From the NCBI GenBank assembly GCA_028282785.1, contig JANQHE010000002.1, positions 1 through 64,000 on the forward strand: a stretch of DNA of 64,000 nucleotides, read 5' to 3'. Numbering within the stretch: position 1 is the stretch's first letter; each line of letters opens with the position of its first letter. The notes under the pieces were generated by a model. That model had not been told where the DNA came from and searched no databases. It saw only the letters and a list, made by a program, of their open reading frames with translations. Made by a program: the position numbers and the translations under genes. Positions 8,099 through 17,660 of this stretch are shown one piece after another. The DNA is from Bacteroidales bacterium (GTDB lineage Bacteria > Bacteroidota > Bacteroidia > Bacteroidales > UBA12077).

Positions 8099-9391
8099 AT
8101 GCAAAAGAAATTTAAACTTAATGATATAAACCCGGAACTACTTAAATCGAATTTACTTTCCTTTGGAAATAAGTTTCGGAATTTTGCATTTTTAAACAGT
8201 AATCAATTCAATCAATACAATACCCCTTACACTTGTTACGATTATGACTTTTTAGCTGCAATTGATTCAAAATATGAGATCAACAGCTTACAGGAATTAA
8301 AAGAAAGAAGTTCAAACAAACATGAATGGCTTTTTGGGTATTTAAGTTATGATTTAAAAAATAAAATAGAAAACCTGGAGTCCAATAATATTGATGAAAT
8401 AAGATTTCCGGAGCTAAACTTCTTTTGTCCTGAAATATTAGTATTAGCAAAAAAGTCAGAGATATTAGTTTTATACAATGATAGTAAATTCAGTAAAGAT
8501 AAATTAATTAAAACACTAACTTCCTCCGAAAAGTCTGACTTTAAAAATCAGACAAATGAATTTTCGGAAAATAAACTTAAAAAACGATTTTCAATTTCTA
8601 ATTATGTTGATACAGTTAATAAAATCAAAGATCATATACAAAAAGGAAATATTTATGAGGCCAATTTTTGTCAGGAGTTTTATTGCATAAAGGAAATTGA
8701 CCCTATTCAGACTTATTTAAAATTAAATGAAATTTCCCCTACTCCTTTTTCATGTTTATATAAACTTGATGATAAATATCTACTATCAGCTAGCCCGGAA
8801 AGATTCTTAAAAAAGGTAAAAAGTAAAGTAATCTCTCAACCAATAAAAGGTACGATTAAAAGAGGTAAAAATGAATCAGAGGATTTAAAACTAAAAGAAC
8901 AACTCCTTAATGATCCAAAAGAACGTGCAGAAAATATTATGATTGTAGACTTAGTAAGGAATGATTTATCGCGTACAGCAACAAAGGGGTCTGTTAAAGT
9001 AAAAGAACTTTTGGGAATATATAGTTTTAAACAGGTACATCAAATGATTTCTACAGTAGTATCTGAAGTTGATGAGGATACAAATATCATCAGTATAATT
9101 GAAAACGCATTCCCTATGGGTTCGATGACCGGAGCACCCAAAATTAGAGCCATGCAATTAATTGAGTATTATGAAAAAACAAAAAGAGGTTTATATTCCG
9201 GTTCTGTTGGTTTTATAACACCAGATAACGATTTTGATTTTAATGTAGTAATTCGCAGTATTTTATATAATCAATCAAAAAAATATGTATCTTTTACTGT
9301 TGGCAGTGCTATAACAGGTTTATCCGATCCTGAAAAGGAATATGATGAATGTATGATTAAAGCTGAAGCAATGCGTAAAGCTCTAAATTAA
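8099..9391 (+). CDS. pabB: Aminodeoxychorismate synthase component I (chorismate-binding enzyme)
   Basis: The 430-residue enzyme of the anthranilate/aminodeoxychorismate synthase I family converts chorismate to 4-amino-4-deoxychorismate for p-aminobenzoate and folate synthesis. The chorismate-binding core is clear: SASPERFL, QPIKGTIKRG, the acidic metal-binding region ENIMIVDLVRNDL, FPMGSMTGAPK and a C-terminal GSAITGLSDPEKEYDEC. The lysine in PIKGT is the nucleophile expected of PabB and argues against anthranilate synthase. The glutaminase partner PabA is not in the window. The stop codon directly abuts the tilS ATG, so the two genes are translationally coupled. Confidence 0.88.
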   Translation: MQKKFKLNDINPELLKSNLLSFGNKFRNFAFLNSNQFNQYNTPYTCYDYDFLAAIDSKYEINSLQELKERSSNKHEWLFGYLSYDLKNKIENLESNNIDEIRFPELNFFCPEILVLAKKSEILVLYNDSKFSKDKLIKTLTSSEKSDFKNQTNEFSENKLKKRFSISNYVDTVNKIKDHIQKGNIYEANFCQEFYCIKEIDPIQTYLKLNEISPTPFSCLYKLDDKYLLSASPERFLKKVKSKVISQPIKGTIKRGKNESEDLKLKEQLLNDPKERAENIMIVDLVRNDLSRTATKGSVKVKELLGIYSFKQVHQMISTVVSEVDEDTNIISIIENAFPMGSMTGAPKIRAMQLIEYYEKTKRGLYSGSVGFITPDNDFDFNVVIRSILYNQSKKYVSFTVGSAITGLSDPEKEYDECMIKAEAMRKALN

Positions 9392-10720
9392 ATGGAAAAG
9401 GATTTTCAACAATTTATTGAATCAAATAATTTATGTGATCCATCAGATAGAATATTGTTGGGATTAAGTGGAGGTATTGATTCCATTTGTTTATTTCACC
9501 TATTTAGACTACTTAATTTTCCAATTGGTGTAGCGCACTGTAATTTTAAACTTAGGGGTGATGAATCAGATCAAGATGAAATTTTTGTTCGGGACCTGAC
9601 TAATAAATATGACATTCCATTTTTTCATAAACAATTTAATACCAAAGAAATCGCAACAGAAGAAGGGATTTCTATTCAAATGACAGCCAGAGATTTACGA
9701 TATGATTGGTTTGAACAAACAAGACAAAAATTTGATTATAAATTTATTGCCATAGCTCACAATAGAGATGATGTTATCGAAACTTTTCTAATAAATCTCG
9801 CACGTGGTTCAGGAATTAAGGGATTAACCGGTATTAAAGTAAAAATTAATAATATTATAAGGCCCTTGCTTTTCGCTTCCCGAAAAGATATAGTAGGTTT
9901 TATTCATAAAAACAACTATGAATACCGGGAAGACTCATCCAATCAATCAACCAAATATAGTCGTAACCTGCTTAGACATGAAATAATACCTCTTTTTGAA
10001 AAGATAAACCCCAGATTTAGGGAAACAATGATTGAAAACATTACCAAACTGAAGGAAACAAAACAAGTATATCTGAAATCTATAGACAAAGTAAAACAAT
10101 CTATCTTACTTAAAAAGAATGAAAAAATTTATATAAAAATAAACGAACTTAAAAAACTAAATCCTTTACATTCATACACGTTTGAATTGCTATATCCTTT
10201 TGGATTTACTAACTCACAAATAGACGATATAATTGAAGCTTTGGATGGTATTTCTGGAAAACAGTTTTATAGTTTAACACACAGATTAATAAAAGACCGG
10301 GATGAGTTAATTCTTGAAGAAATTTCAGGCACTCATAATTTGAATTATTTTATCGAATTCAAACAGGAAATAATCGATTTCCCAATCAAACTCAAATTTG
10401 TACAAATTGAAGTCGATGATAATTTTGAGTTATCCAAATCAAATCATATTGGCTTTTTTGATATTGAAAAATTAGAATTTCCCTTAGTATTACGTAAATG
10501 GAAGACTGGAGATTACTTTATGCCTCTGGGTATGAGAAATTTAAAAAAGCTCAGTGATTTTTTTATTGATCGGAAATTTTCAATTGCGGATAAAGAAAGT
10601 ACATGGATTCTAGAATCTAATAATAAAATTATTTGGATAATTGGCCACCAAATAGACGAACGATTTAAAATATCCAATGTAACCAAATCAGTTTATAAGG
10701 TTGAATATATCCATCAGTAA
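9392..10720 (+). CDS. tilS: tRNA(Ile)-lysidine synthetase
   Basis: The 442-residue protein has the N-type ATP-pyrophosphatase loop SGGIDS (residues 26-31) followed by HCNFKLRGDESDQDE and the AIAHNRDDVIETFLINLARG segment typical of TilS. The C-terminal third (FPLVLRKWKTGDYFMPLGM to WIIGHQIDERF) is the TilS substrate-binding domain. The enzyme attaches lysine to C34 of the AUA-decoding tRNA-Ile and is essential in most bacteria. It directly follows pabB with no intergenic base. Confidence 0.95.
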   Translation: MEKDFQQFIESNNLCDPSDRILLGLSGGIDSICLFHLFRLLNFPIGVAHCNFKLRGDESDQDEIFVRDLTNKYDIPFFHKQFNTKEIATEEGISIQMTARDLRYDWFEQTRQKFDYKFIAIAHNRDDVIETFLINLARGSGIKGLTGIKVKINNIIRPLLFASRKDIVGFIHKNNYEYREDSSNQSTKYSRNLLRHEIIPLFEKINPRFRETMIENITKLKETKQVYLKSIDKVKQSILLKKNEKIYIKINELKKLNPLHSYTFELLYPFGFTNSQIDDIIEALDGISGKQFYSLTHRLIKDRDELILEEISGTHNLNYFIEFKQEIIDFPIKLKFVQIEVDDNFELSKSNHIGFFDIEKLEFPLVLRKWKTGDYFMPLGMRNLKKLSDFFIDRKFSIADKESTWILESNNKIIWIIGHQIDERFKISNVTKSVYKVEYIHQ

Positions 10721-10886
10721 AAAATTTGATTAAGTATTTGAAAAAAATAACAAACAAAATTTCTTTTTAATTCATTCTTTTTTATAATTTTAATTCTGGG
10801 ATTAGGCGAAATTTTAACAAAAACTTATCGTTTTTTTATTAAACCCACAATACTATTTTAACGTTGATATAGTATAATTAACTTGT

Positions 10887-12374
10887 ATGGAGGAAAATCA
10901 GAATTTCGTTGAATCAGAATTTTTAGATTTGCTACCTGAAATTGTATTTGAGGTTGATAGTGAATTAAATGTAAAAATTCTAAATCAGGCTTGCGAAAAG
11001 ATACTTGGCTATGCGAAGGAAGAAATTCTGAACCAACAGATTAATCTCAAGGATTTTGTTGTTCCTGATGATATTGAGAGAGTTAAAAAAGGTATAGAAG
11101 GAAATTTTAATGGTACTCATTCGTCTGGTAACACTTACAGAGTATATAAAAAAAATGGAGAAGAAATCTCGATTGAGGTATATAATAGTCATATTAAAAA
11201 AGATGGTAAAATTATCGGTTTAAGATGTATTGCGATTGATGTTACCGAAAAAGAAAAAAAACATAAAGAGCTTACTTCACAAGAAAAACATTTTAGAAAA
11301 ATATTTCAAAATTTCCCATTACCCTATCAGACACTTGATAGAGATGGAAACATTTCAGATGTAAATCCAAAATGGGAAAATATAATGGGCTATACAAGAC
11401 AAGAAATTATTGGAAGGAATTTTACAACTATTCTTACCAAAGAGAATCAACAAAAATTCCATAAGGCTTTTAAAATATTTAAAGAAAAAGGTGTTGTTAG
11501 TAATGTTCGGTTCGACCTTATTAAAAAAGATAGATCAACAATATTTATTAGCTTTCATGGCAAAATAGAATATTCGGACAAAAATGAATTCATAAGATCT
11601 CATTGTGTTTTTAGTGATATTACCTTGCAACGAAAAGCAGAAAACACTTTAATAACATCGGAACAAAGATTGAGAGAATTAAATGCAACCAAAGACAAGT
11701 TTTTTTCTATTATCGCCCATGATTTGAAGAATCCATTCAATGATTTAATGGGCTTTACACAACTATTGGCTTTAAATATTGATAAATACGACAAACCAAA
11801 AATTGAACAATTCGCACATATAATTCATCAAAGTTCTAAACTTGCCTATAATCTTCTTGAGAATTTACTTGACTGGTCAAGATCACAAACAGGAACGCTT
11901 AAATTTAAACCGGAGAAGATCTCACTGAAAAAAATTATTAGTGAGAATATAAATTTATTAGAGTCTACTGCAAGGAATAAGAATATTGATATCTATTCTG
12001 AAGTAGAACATGAAGCTAGTGCGTTTGCTGATAAAAATATGGTAAGGACCATTGTAAGAAATTTAATTTCAAATGCAATTAAATATACAAACCAGGGTGG
12101 CCATATTAAAATTCAGAGCAAATGTAGTTCACATTGTGAGATAAGTATTTCAGATACTGGAATTGGGATAAGTGTTGCAAATATCGATAAGATTTTTAAA
12201 ATTGACGAAAGCTTTAGTACTATTGGAACTGAACGAGAAAAGGGAACCGGCTTAGGACTTATCTTGTGTAAAGAATTTGTTGAAAAAAATGGAGGTAAAC
12301 TCTGGGTTAAAAGTGAACTAAATAAAGGAAGTACTTTCTCCTTTAGTCTTCCACTATCCAAACCCCAAAGTTAA
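10887..12374 (+). CDS. PAS-PAS sensor histidine kinase, cytoplasmic
   Basis: The 495-residue protein has no membrane segment. It contains a PAS domain (about residues 8-125), a second PAS domain (about 137-250), a HisKA dimerisation domain whose H-box FSIIAHDLKNPF carries the phospho-accepting His278, and a HATPase_c domain (N-box NLISNAIKYTNQGG, G1 DTGIGIS, G2 GTGLGLILCKEFVEKNGG). It would sense a soluble or redox signal and phosphorylate an unlinked response regulator, as no receiver gene is adjacent. Its 3' end overlaps the convergent TonB receptor gene by four bases. No promoter motif was recognised in the 166-bp upstream gap. Confidence 0.92.
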   Translation: MEENQNFVESEFLDLLPEIVFEVDSELNVKILNQACEKILGYAKEEILNQQINLKDFVVPDDIERVKKGIEGNFNGTHSSGNTYRVYKKNGEEISIEVYNSHIKKDGKIIGLRCIAIDVTEKEKKHKELTSQEKHFRKIFQNFPLPYQTLDRDGNISDVNPKWENIMGYTRQEIIGRNFTTILTKENQQKFHKAFKIFKEKGVVSNVRFDLIKKDRSTIFISFHGKIEYSDKNEFIRSHCVFSDITLQRKAENTLITSEQRLRELNATKDKFFSIIAHDLKNPFNDLMGFTQLLALNIDKYDKPKIEQFAHIIHQSSKLAYNLLENLLDWSRSQTGTLKFKPEKISLKKIISENINLLESTARNKNIDIYSEVEHEASAFADKNMVRTIVRNLISNAIKYTNQGGHIKIQSKCSSHCEISISDTGIGISVANIDKIFKIDESFSTIGTEREKGTGLGLILCKEFVEKNGGKLWVKSELNKGSTFSFSLPLSKPQS

Positions 12375-14761
12375 AACATGATCCTGTAAGTAAGCATTGG
12401 TGAAATACCTGCCTGATATATTATCACTTCCTCCCGGGCCTGTAAGTTATATCTATTAAATAATGGATTTTTTCTATTTGTTACATTTTTAATATCCAAA
12501 GCATATTCTTGAGTTGCTTTCTTTCCGTTCTTTCGATATGATATCTGGAAATCCATTCTAAAAAAGCCATCAAGTTGCTTAGAATATGCCTGATCGTAAT
12601 CGTAAACCGTTTCATTATCAATTATTGATTGTTCAACATCAACAGGAGTATACCTTCTTCCTCCGGCCGATGTAATCTTCCCATTCAAAGCGAATACTTT
12701 GTTTTTTTCCTTTTTGCCTATATTCCATTCCTTTCCCGTAAGAATATTCACCATGTAGTTCCCGTTAAAAGCTGTATTTCTTGAGATTCCATCACTACCT
12801 TTATACTTAGAATCGTATAAAGATGAAGTAAATAAGTAATAGAATCCTTTACTTAAAAAACGCTCTAAGGTAACTTCCAGACCATAATTATACCCTGTCC
12901 CTGTATTTTCTAAATATTCGGGAATTTCACCGGAAAAAGTCCCATTATTTAGCATTGATAATGAAGATTCCTCATCAGCTTGCACCGGTGCATTGAAAAT
13001 ACTTTGATAATAGGCTTCAACCTTTAATCTACTGTTTGATCTGTAATTCCAGTCATAACCCAAAACGAAATGATGTGCTTTTGTAAATGACAACTCTGTA
13101 TTAGGGCTCACATAAGAACCGTCTGGTTGCTCTACTTTTTCATAGTATGATAAAATATATGGAATTTGACTATGTAATCCATAAGCAAAACTTAATGATT
13201 TATTTTCATTAAACGACCAGTTTATACCAACTCTGGGTTCCCAAGAAGATTTGTTTGTTAAGGTTAAATACTCATAGTTTAAACCAATATTAAAAGTTAG
13301 AGCATTATTTGGTTTAAATTGCCAATGTATATAAGATTGATACAAATAAGTAGATCCATCATGTTCTCTCATTATTTCAAACCTATTCTTACTACCTTCA
13401 TAAAGACTATCTACCAGATTTAGATTAATTTGCTTCATAATAATCCCGGTTTGAATATTATGACTTGAGTTAAACTTTTTATTTAATAAGAATGATGCAA
13501 AATAATTTGTTTCTGTAAAGTTCTGCCTATACCATGGAACTGGTGATCTATTTTCTGTACTTAGGGAATCACTTCCATTAATCGTTTTATGATATGTATA
13601 CGCAAGATTAACTTTTGTATAAGTACTTTCATTAAAAATATATGTATGATTTGTTCCTATTACTCCCATTCTACTCCCGCTAACTGCATCATACTCCCAA
13701 TCAGACCAATCATAATAGCTATCTTCTATGTCAGCAGAATCTTGCTCGCTATTTAAAAACTCAATATGACTTATACCTCCAAGGCCAAAAATATTAAAGC
13801 GCCCTAATTTCCTGGTAGGGAAATCAAATTTAAATGTAACATCCTGGTATTCAGGCACACCTGTTCCTGTGCCGTAATCAACAAATAGCATCATGAGTGC
13901 CATCATAGAATATCGATAGTTTATTAAGTACGAAGATCTGTTTTCTTTAGATATTGGACCTTCAATTCCTAGTTCAAATCCATTTAAGCCCATTTGAGCT
14001 AAAAATTCATGATTATCATAATTACCACTTCGCATTTTTAGATCGAAAACACCGGATAACGCATTTCCATATTCAGATGGAAAAGCTCCTGTTATAAAAT
14101 CAGAATTTGCTAAAACATTGTTGTTTAACATGCTAATAGGTCCACCTGAGGCGCCAAACTGTCCGTAGTGGTTTGGATTCGGAATATCAACCCCTTCAAG
14201 TCGCCATAGTAATCCATTTGGTGAATTTCCTCGAATAATTATGTCATTTGTCGATTCATCGGTTCCTTGCACACCGGCATAATTCGCAGCCATTCTTGAA
14301 ACATCTCCTAATGACCCGGCATATTTGTTACTTTCTTCAACCGAAAATGTTCTGGCACTAATTGTTGTTAAGTTATTTAATGGTTTGGTTTTATCTCGCT
14401 TAAAAACAAAAACTATCTCTTCTCCTTGTATTACTTGTTCTTCTAAACTAATGTCAAGTACCATTTCCTTTCCGCTCGAAAGATTTAAGTTATTCAATTC
14501 CATAGGTAAATATCCAAGGTATGTAATCTTTAAACTTACTCTGCCTACAGGAACTCCCTCTATGCGGAAGTAGCCATCTGTGTCGGAAACACCTCCGATT
14601 ATAGGTTCGGTATTTAATACAATAATATTAGCACCCGGTAATGGCAGTTTATTTTCTACATCAGTAATACGACCTTTTATTGTTTGTGTTATTGATTCGG
14701 AACTTGCTGTTTTACCAATGAAAAGCATTGCAATTATTATAATGGTAAATCTTGGTTTCAT
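12371..14761 (-). CDS. TonB-dependent receptor with carboxypeptidase-like N-terminal domain
   Basis: The 796-residue outer-membrane protein has a signal peptide (residues 1 to about 22), a carboxypeptidase-D regulatory-like domain (about 27-112, GRITDVENKLPLPGANI to ITYLGY), a plug domain (about 130-235, with DIIIRGNSPNGLLWRLEG) and a C-terminal barrel. It would import a ligand using TonB energy. No SusD-type partner or transporter is adjacent, so the ligand is unknown. The group with the SGGPISMLNNNVLANSDF plug motif is often left simply as TonB-dependent receptor. It overlaps the histidine kinase gene tail-to-tail by four bases and has a promoter element at 14851-14858. Confidence 0.92.
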   Translation of the reverse strand: MKPRFTIIIIAMLFIGKTASSESITQTIKGRITDVENKLPLPGANIIVLNTEPIIGGVSDTDGYFRIEGVPVGRVSLKITYLGYLPMELNNLNLSSGKEMVLDISLEEQVIQGEEIVFVFKRDKTKPLNNLTTISARTFSVEESNKYAGSLGDVSRMAANYAGVQGTDESTNDIIIRGNSPNGLLWRLEGVDIPNPNHYGQFGASGGPISMLNNNVLANSDFITGAFPSEYGNALSGVFDLKMRSGNYDNHEFLAQMGLNGFELGIEGPISKENRSSYLINYRYSMMALMMLFVDYGTGTGVPEYQDVTFKFDFPTRKLGRFNIFGLGGISHIEFLNSEQDSADIEDSYYDWSDWEYDAVSGSRMGVIGTNHTYIFNESTYTKVNLAYTYHKTINGSDSLSTENRSPVPWYRQNFTETNYFASFLLNKKFNSSHNIQTGIIMKQINLNLVDSLYEGSKNRFEIMREHDGSTYLYQSYIHWQFKPNNALTFNIGLNYEYLTLTNKSSWEPRVGINWSFNENKSLSFAYGLHSQIPYILSYYEKVEQPDGSYVSPNTELSFTKAHHFVLGYDWNYRSNSRLKVEAYYQSIFNAPVQADEESSLSMLNNGTFSGEIPEYLENTGTGYNYGLEVTLERFLSKGFYYLFTSSLYDSKYKGSDGISRNTAFNGNYMVNILTGKEWNIGKKEKNKVFALNGKITSAGGRRYTPVDVEQSIIDNETVYDYDQAYSKQLDGFFRMDFQISYRKNGKKATQEYALDIKNVTNRKNPLFNRYNLQAREEVIIYQAGISPMLTYRIMF

Positions 14762-14850
14762 AACGCTGTATTTATTTTCAAGTTATATGTTTTAAATATC
14801 TTATTGTTAAAATCAATTTGATTTATTTACTAACTTTCTGATTTTAAAAC

Positions 14851-14858
14851 CAAAATTA
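14851..14858 (-). promoter_or_regulatory. TAnnTTTG promoter element of the TonB receptor gene
   Basis: On the minus strand the sequence is TAATTTTG, an exact TAnnTTTG match about 90 bases upstream of the start codon at 14761. Confidence 0.45.
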
Positions 14859-14952
14859 TGCCATAGTCAATTTTACAGAAAATAAATCCGCATGAAAGGG
14901 ATAATTAAACCGATGAAAAGGAAAATTCCTGAAACAAATAAGAAAATGTATT

Positions 14953-15117
14953 ATGACATTTTATTTTTTATTGATTTGTAGTCTTATAGCACTGTTTTTT
15001 TTAGTTTATTCCTTAATTAATTTAAATAAACTAAAGATCAATTTTTTTCATCCTAGAATAATAGTAGAATTCACTCTTTTTGTGATATTCATGATATTAG
15101 CATTTATTTTTAAATAA
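14953..15117 (+). CDS. Possible small two-helix membrane protein (54 aa)
   Basis: An ATG-initiated frame of 54 codons lies in the 428-bp gap between the TonB receptor and the LPP20-like gene. It encodes two hydrophobic segments (about residues 3-22 and 39-53) separated by a short basic loop (NLNKLKINFFHPR), the layout of a small inner-membrane protein with two helices. I recognise no family. The charge pattern and its position 72 bp upstream of a lipoprotein gene make expression plausible, but AT-rich DNA easily gives hydrophobic frames by chance. The rest of the gap shows only the promoter at 14851-14858. Confidence 0.35.
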   Translation: MTFYFLLICSLIALFFLVYSLINLNKLKINFFHPRIIVEFTLFVIFMILAFIFK

Positions 15118-15189
15118 TACAATTATTACTTTTTTGTTTTGGCTTTATTTTTGCTTCAATGTTCATCAACTAACAATCTAAAAACTGAA

Positions 15190-16539
15190 ATGAAACCTAG
15201 TTATCAATTATTCATTAAGCATTTATTTATTATAGCAACGCTAATTTTTTTGTGGTCTTGTGATAGTTTAAAGGTTATAGAAAAAAGTACATCTCAGAAA
15301 CCATCATGGATTTATGGTATTGAAAAAGATTATTTAGTTGGGGAAGGTTCAGGAAACGATTACAACGAGGCTAAATACGATGCTTTGCAGATGGTTAAGG
15401 AAAAAATTGTGTCATCGGTAGCACAGAATATTACCTTTGAACAAAATATAAAAGTAAATGAGACAAGATATAAAAGAGCTGTAGAATTTCTTGAAGAATA
15501 CACATCAAAAATAACCAGTAAAACTGGAAATATGGCATATTTACAAGGAATATCGCTAAGTAAAGCCTCTGATTATTACTGGGAAAAGCAAAGAGAAAAC
15601 CGGATCGAAACTATATATTATTATATTAAATATCCATTTACCGAAGATGATATAAGGGTTTTGATGAATGAATGGGAAGAACAAGAAAAATTGTTAACAG
15701 AAAGACTTGATACATTAAAATTCAATGAAAATAAGCATAAAACGGTAGAATCTATCATTTCTGAAATTGAAGAGCTTCAGTACCTTTCCGGTTTTTTTGT
15801 TGATCAAAGAAAAGCTGTAGCGGATATTTCTATTAATAACCTTAAAAATAAATTAGCGGCAATTCAAATTGTACCGATAGTTGACACACTTGGTATTTAT
15901 AGTTATTTTCTCCAATTGGGAGATGAACCTATTAAAACCATGCAAAAACCTCAAATTAGATCTAATTGCGCTCATTTAACATTTTTAGAAGCAGATAAAG
16001 AATCTGCCCATATTCAATATGATTATGATCAGTGCCTGGTTGAAGAGGAAAACTATTTGGAGGTTTTATACTCATTTGAAGAATGGGAATTAAATCATAT
16101 TGCTCCATTTGATGTAAGTATCAAAAAGGTTTCTATTGAGAATAATTCGGATATTAGTTTCTCAACTGTTAAAAAAAAGACATTTAAAACAGATCACACT
16201 ATAAAATGTCATTTTACCATTTATTCTAAATCTCCAGTACCATTTACTATAAATAAAATAGAATTTATACCTCAATTATGTAAAAGAAACTGTAACAGGT
16301 ATTATAATTTTAAAAGTTACCCTGTTGTAATTATAGAAAATGTTAACCTTGATTTTTCCGGGAAAGGTAATCATAGTTTTGAGGTAATAGTTAATGTTCC
16401 AAAATCAAAAAGCAAACAATGGGCTTCGGAAAACGGAGCTTCAACAAAAATATCCGGTAAAATATATTACAGTTCAAAACTTACAAGAGAAAGAAAAATA
16501 TGTGAATTTTCAGATTTGGAGTATTTTACTAATTGGTAA
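15190..16539 (+). CDS. LPP20-like lipoprotein with long C-terminal extension
   Basis: I place the start at ATG 15190 because it creates a normal lipoprotein signal peptide (449 residues, lipobox LFLWSC, Cys24); an in-frame TTG at 15139 adds 17 residues that spoil it. Residues about 33-150 resemble the LPP20 family (PSWIYG, then YLVGEGSGNDYNEAKYDALQM), first described for a Helicobacter antigen and common as envelope lipoproteins of unknown role. A charged, probably coiled-coil stretch (about 155-230) and a beta-rich C-terminal half of no recognised family follow. It may follow the small membrane ORF at 14953 in one transcript. Confidence 0.75.
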   Translation: MKPSYQLFIKHLFIIATLIFLWSCDSLKVIEKSTSQKPSWIYGIEKDYLVGEGSGNDYNEAKYDALQMVKEKIVSSVAQNITFEQNIKVNETRYKRAVEFLEEYTSKITSKTGNMAYLQGISLSKASDYYWEKQRENRIETIYYYIKYPFTEDDIRVLMNEWEEQEKLLTERLDTLKFNENKHKTVESIISEIEELQYLSGFFVDQRKAVADISINNLKNKLAAIQIVPIVDTLGIYSYFLQLGDEPIKTMQKPQIRSNCAHLTFLEADKESAHIQYDYDQCLVEEENYLEVLYSFEEWELNHIAPFDVSIKKVSIENNSDISFSTVKKKTFKTDHTIKCHFTIYSKSPVPFTINKIEFIPQLCKRNCNRYYNFKSYPVVIIENVNLDFSGKGNHSFEVIVNVPKSKSKQWASENGASTKISGKIYYSSKLTRERKICEFSDLEYFTNW

Positions 16540-16567
16540 AAAAAATGCAGGAAGTTTTTCCTGCATT
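16538..16567 (-). terminator. Intrinsic terminator of the VOC gene
   Basis: The stem AATGCAGGAA (16544-16553) / TTCCTGCATT (16558-16567) has the loop GTTT. The A tract at 16538-16545 gives a U tract only in the leftward transcript, so it terminates the operon ending at 16588; it lies within and just after the end of the rightward LPP20-like gene. Confidence 0.8.
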
Positions 16568-16587
16568 CATTCTAATTACTTGTTTTA

Positions 16588-17649
16588 TTAAAATTTTACT
16601 TTATTCATAGCAAGTGCGCTAAGCATCCAATTAGGAAGTGGTTTTTGCGGATCTCTTTTTTTCATATTTAAATACCAGCCAAATTTCTTCATAATTGGAA
16701 CTTTATGTGTTTCAACAAACTCAATTAATGTTCCATCAGGGTCTTCAATATAAGAAAAATGGCCTGCTGCTTCACCCATATCAAAACTATTATCACTATT
16801 GTGCTTAACTGAACTGTCTACAGTAAACGGAAATCCTTTAGCTTCACAATCATTCTTTAGCTCTTCCATTCCACTTATATCATAACATAGGTGAATGAAT
16901 CCTAAATCCCCCCAAAAACGATCTTTAAAAATCTTTTTTGGTTCTCTATCAAAAACCTGAACTAACTCAATAGAACTTTCACCTAGTAATTTACTAAAGG
17001 CTCCTTTTCTTGGTTTACTTGATCTTAATAATACTCTTCTAAACTTTTTATCACCTCCCGGAAGAGCTTTAAAATCATCAAATATATCTTCTTTATCATA
17101 TACCGGTTCATCATAGCCTAGAATATCACGATACACTTTTAGTGCATTCTCTATATTAGTTACACCAATAAAAGCACCAGCTATGGCACCAGTCAATTTC
17201 GAAGTTTTTTTAAACCAATTGTTCTCTTCAACTACTTGGAAGATATTTCCATAAGGATCTTTAACAAAGAAATGACTATCAGATAGATCCCCAAGTATTT
17301 CAAGGTTATTTTTCTTAAACTCATTGAATGCTTTCTTAACATTCGGACTTTTTATTTTTGCTATATTAATTCCAAGATCACCTAATTGTACTTCAAAATC
17401 AGGCCCTTCCGGGGTACGGCTTGTATATTGCCAAATCTCAAAACCTCCACCACCAGAAATATTCATAGCTAATGCCGCATGTCTTTGATGTGGTTTTCCT
17501 CCGGTATATGGCAACATTAATTCTGCAACAGTATCATCTTCGAAAATGCGGATATCCATTCCAAAGTTTTCTTTGTACCATTTCCATGCATCATAAACAT
17601 TTGGAACCCCAATTCCTATTTGTTGAATTCCACTAATTAATTTATTCAT
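16588..17649 (-). CDS. VOC family protein with two glyoxalase/dioxygenase-like domains
   Basis: The 353-residue protein contains two vicinal-oxygen-chelate modules: residues about 7-140 (IQQIGIGVPNVYDAWKWYKE to VKDPYGNIFQVVEE) and about 155-315 (AFIGVTNIENALKVYRDILG to IEDPDGTLIEFVET). The layout recalls 4-hydroxyphenylpyruvate dioxygenase and extradiol dioxygenases, but the exact metal ligands cannot be assigned by eye, so the reaction is unknown. It is the last gene of a four-gene leftward operon (siaB, siaC, SDR, VOC) with 8-12 bp gaps and is followed by a terminator. Confidence 0.8.
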   Translation of the reverse strand: MNKLISGIQQIGIGVPNVYDAWKWYKENFGMDIRIFEDDTVAELMLPYTGGKPHQRHAALAMNISGGGGFEIWQYTSRTPEGPDFEVQLGDLGINIAKIKSPNVKKAFNEFKKNNLEILGDLSDSHFFVKDPYGNIFQVVEENNWFKKTSKLTGAIAGAFIGVTNIENALKVYRDILGYDEPVYDKEDIFDDFKALPGGDKKFRRVLLRSSKPRKGAFSKLLGESSIELVQVFDREPKKIFKDRFWGDLGFIHLCYDISGMEELKNDCEAKGFPFTVDSSVKHNSDNSFDMGEAAGHFSYIEDPDGTLIEFVETHKVPIMKKFGWYLNMKKRDPQKPLPNWMLSALAMNKVKF

Positions 17650-17660
17650 CTTAATATATT

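Noticed and set aside
10721..10886. Possible RNA gene or regulator in the gap before the histidine kinase gene
   Set aside because: The sequence is AT-rich with no stable stem, tRNA-like fold or promoter consensus that I could support.
12371..12374. Four-base tail-to-tail overlap of the histidine kinase and TonB receptor genes as a regulatory feature
   Set aside because: Such short convergent overlaps are common and nothing around it suggests a special function.
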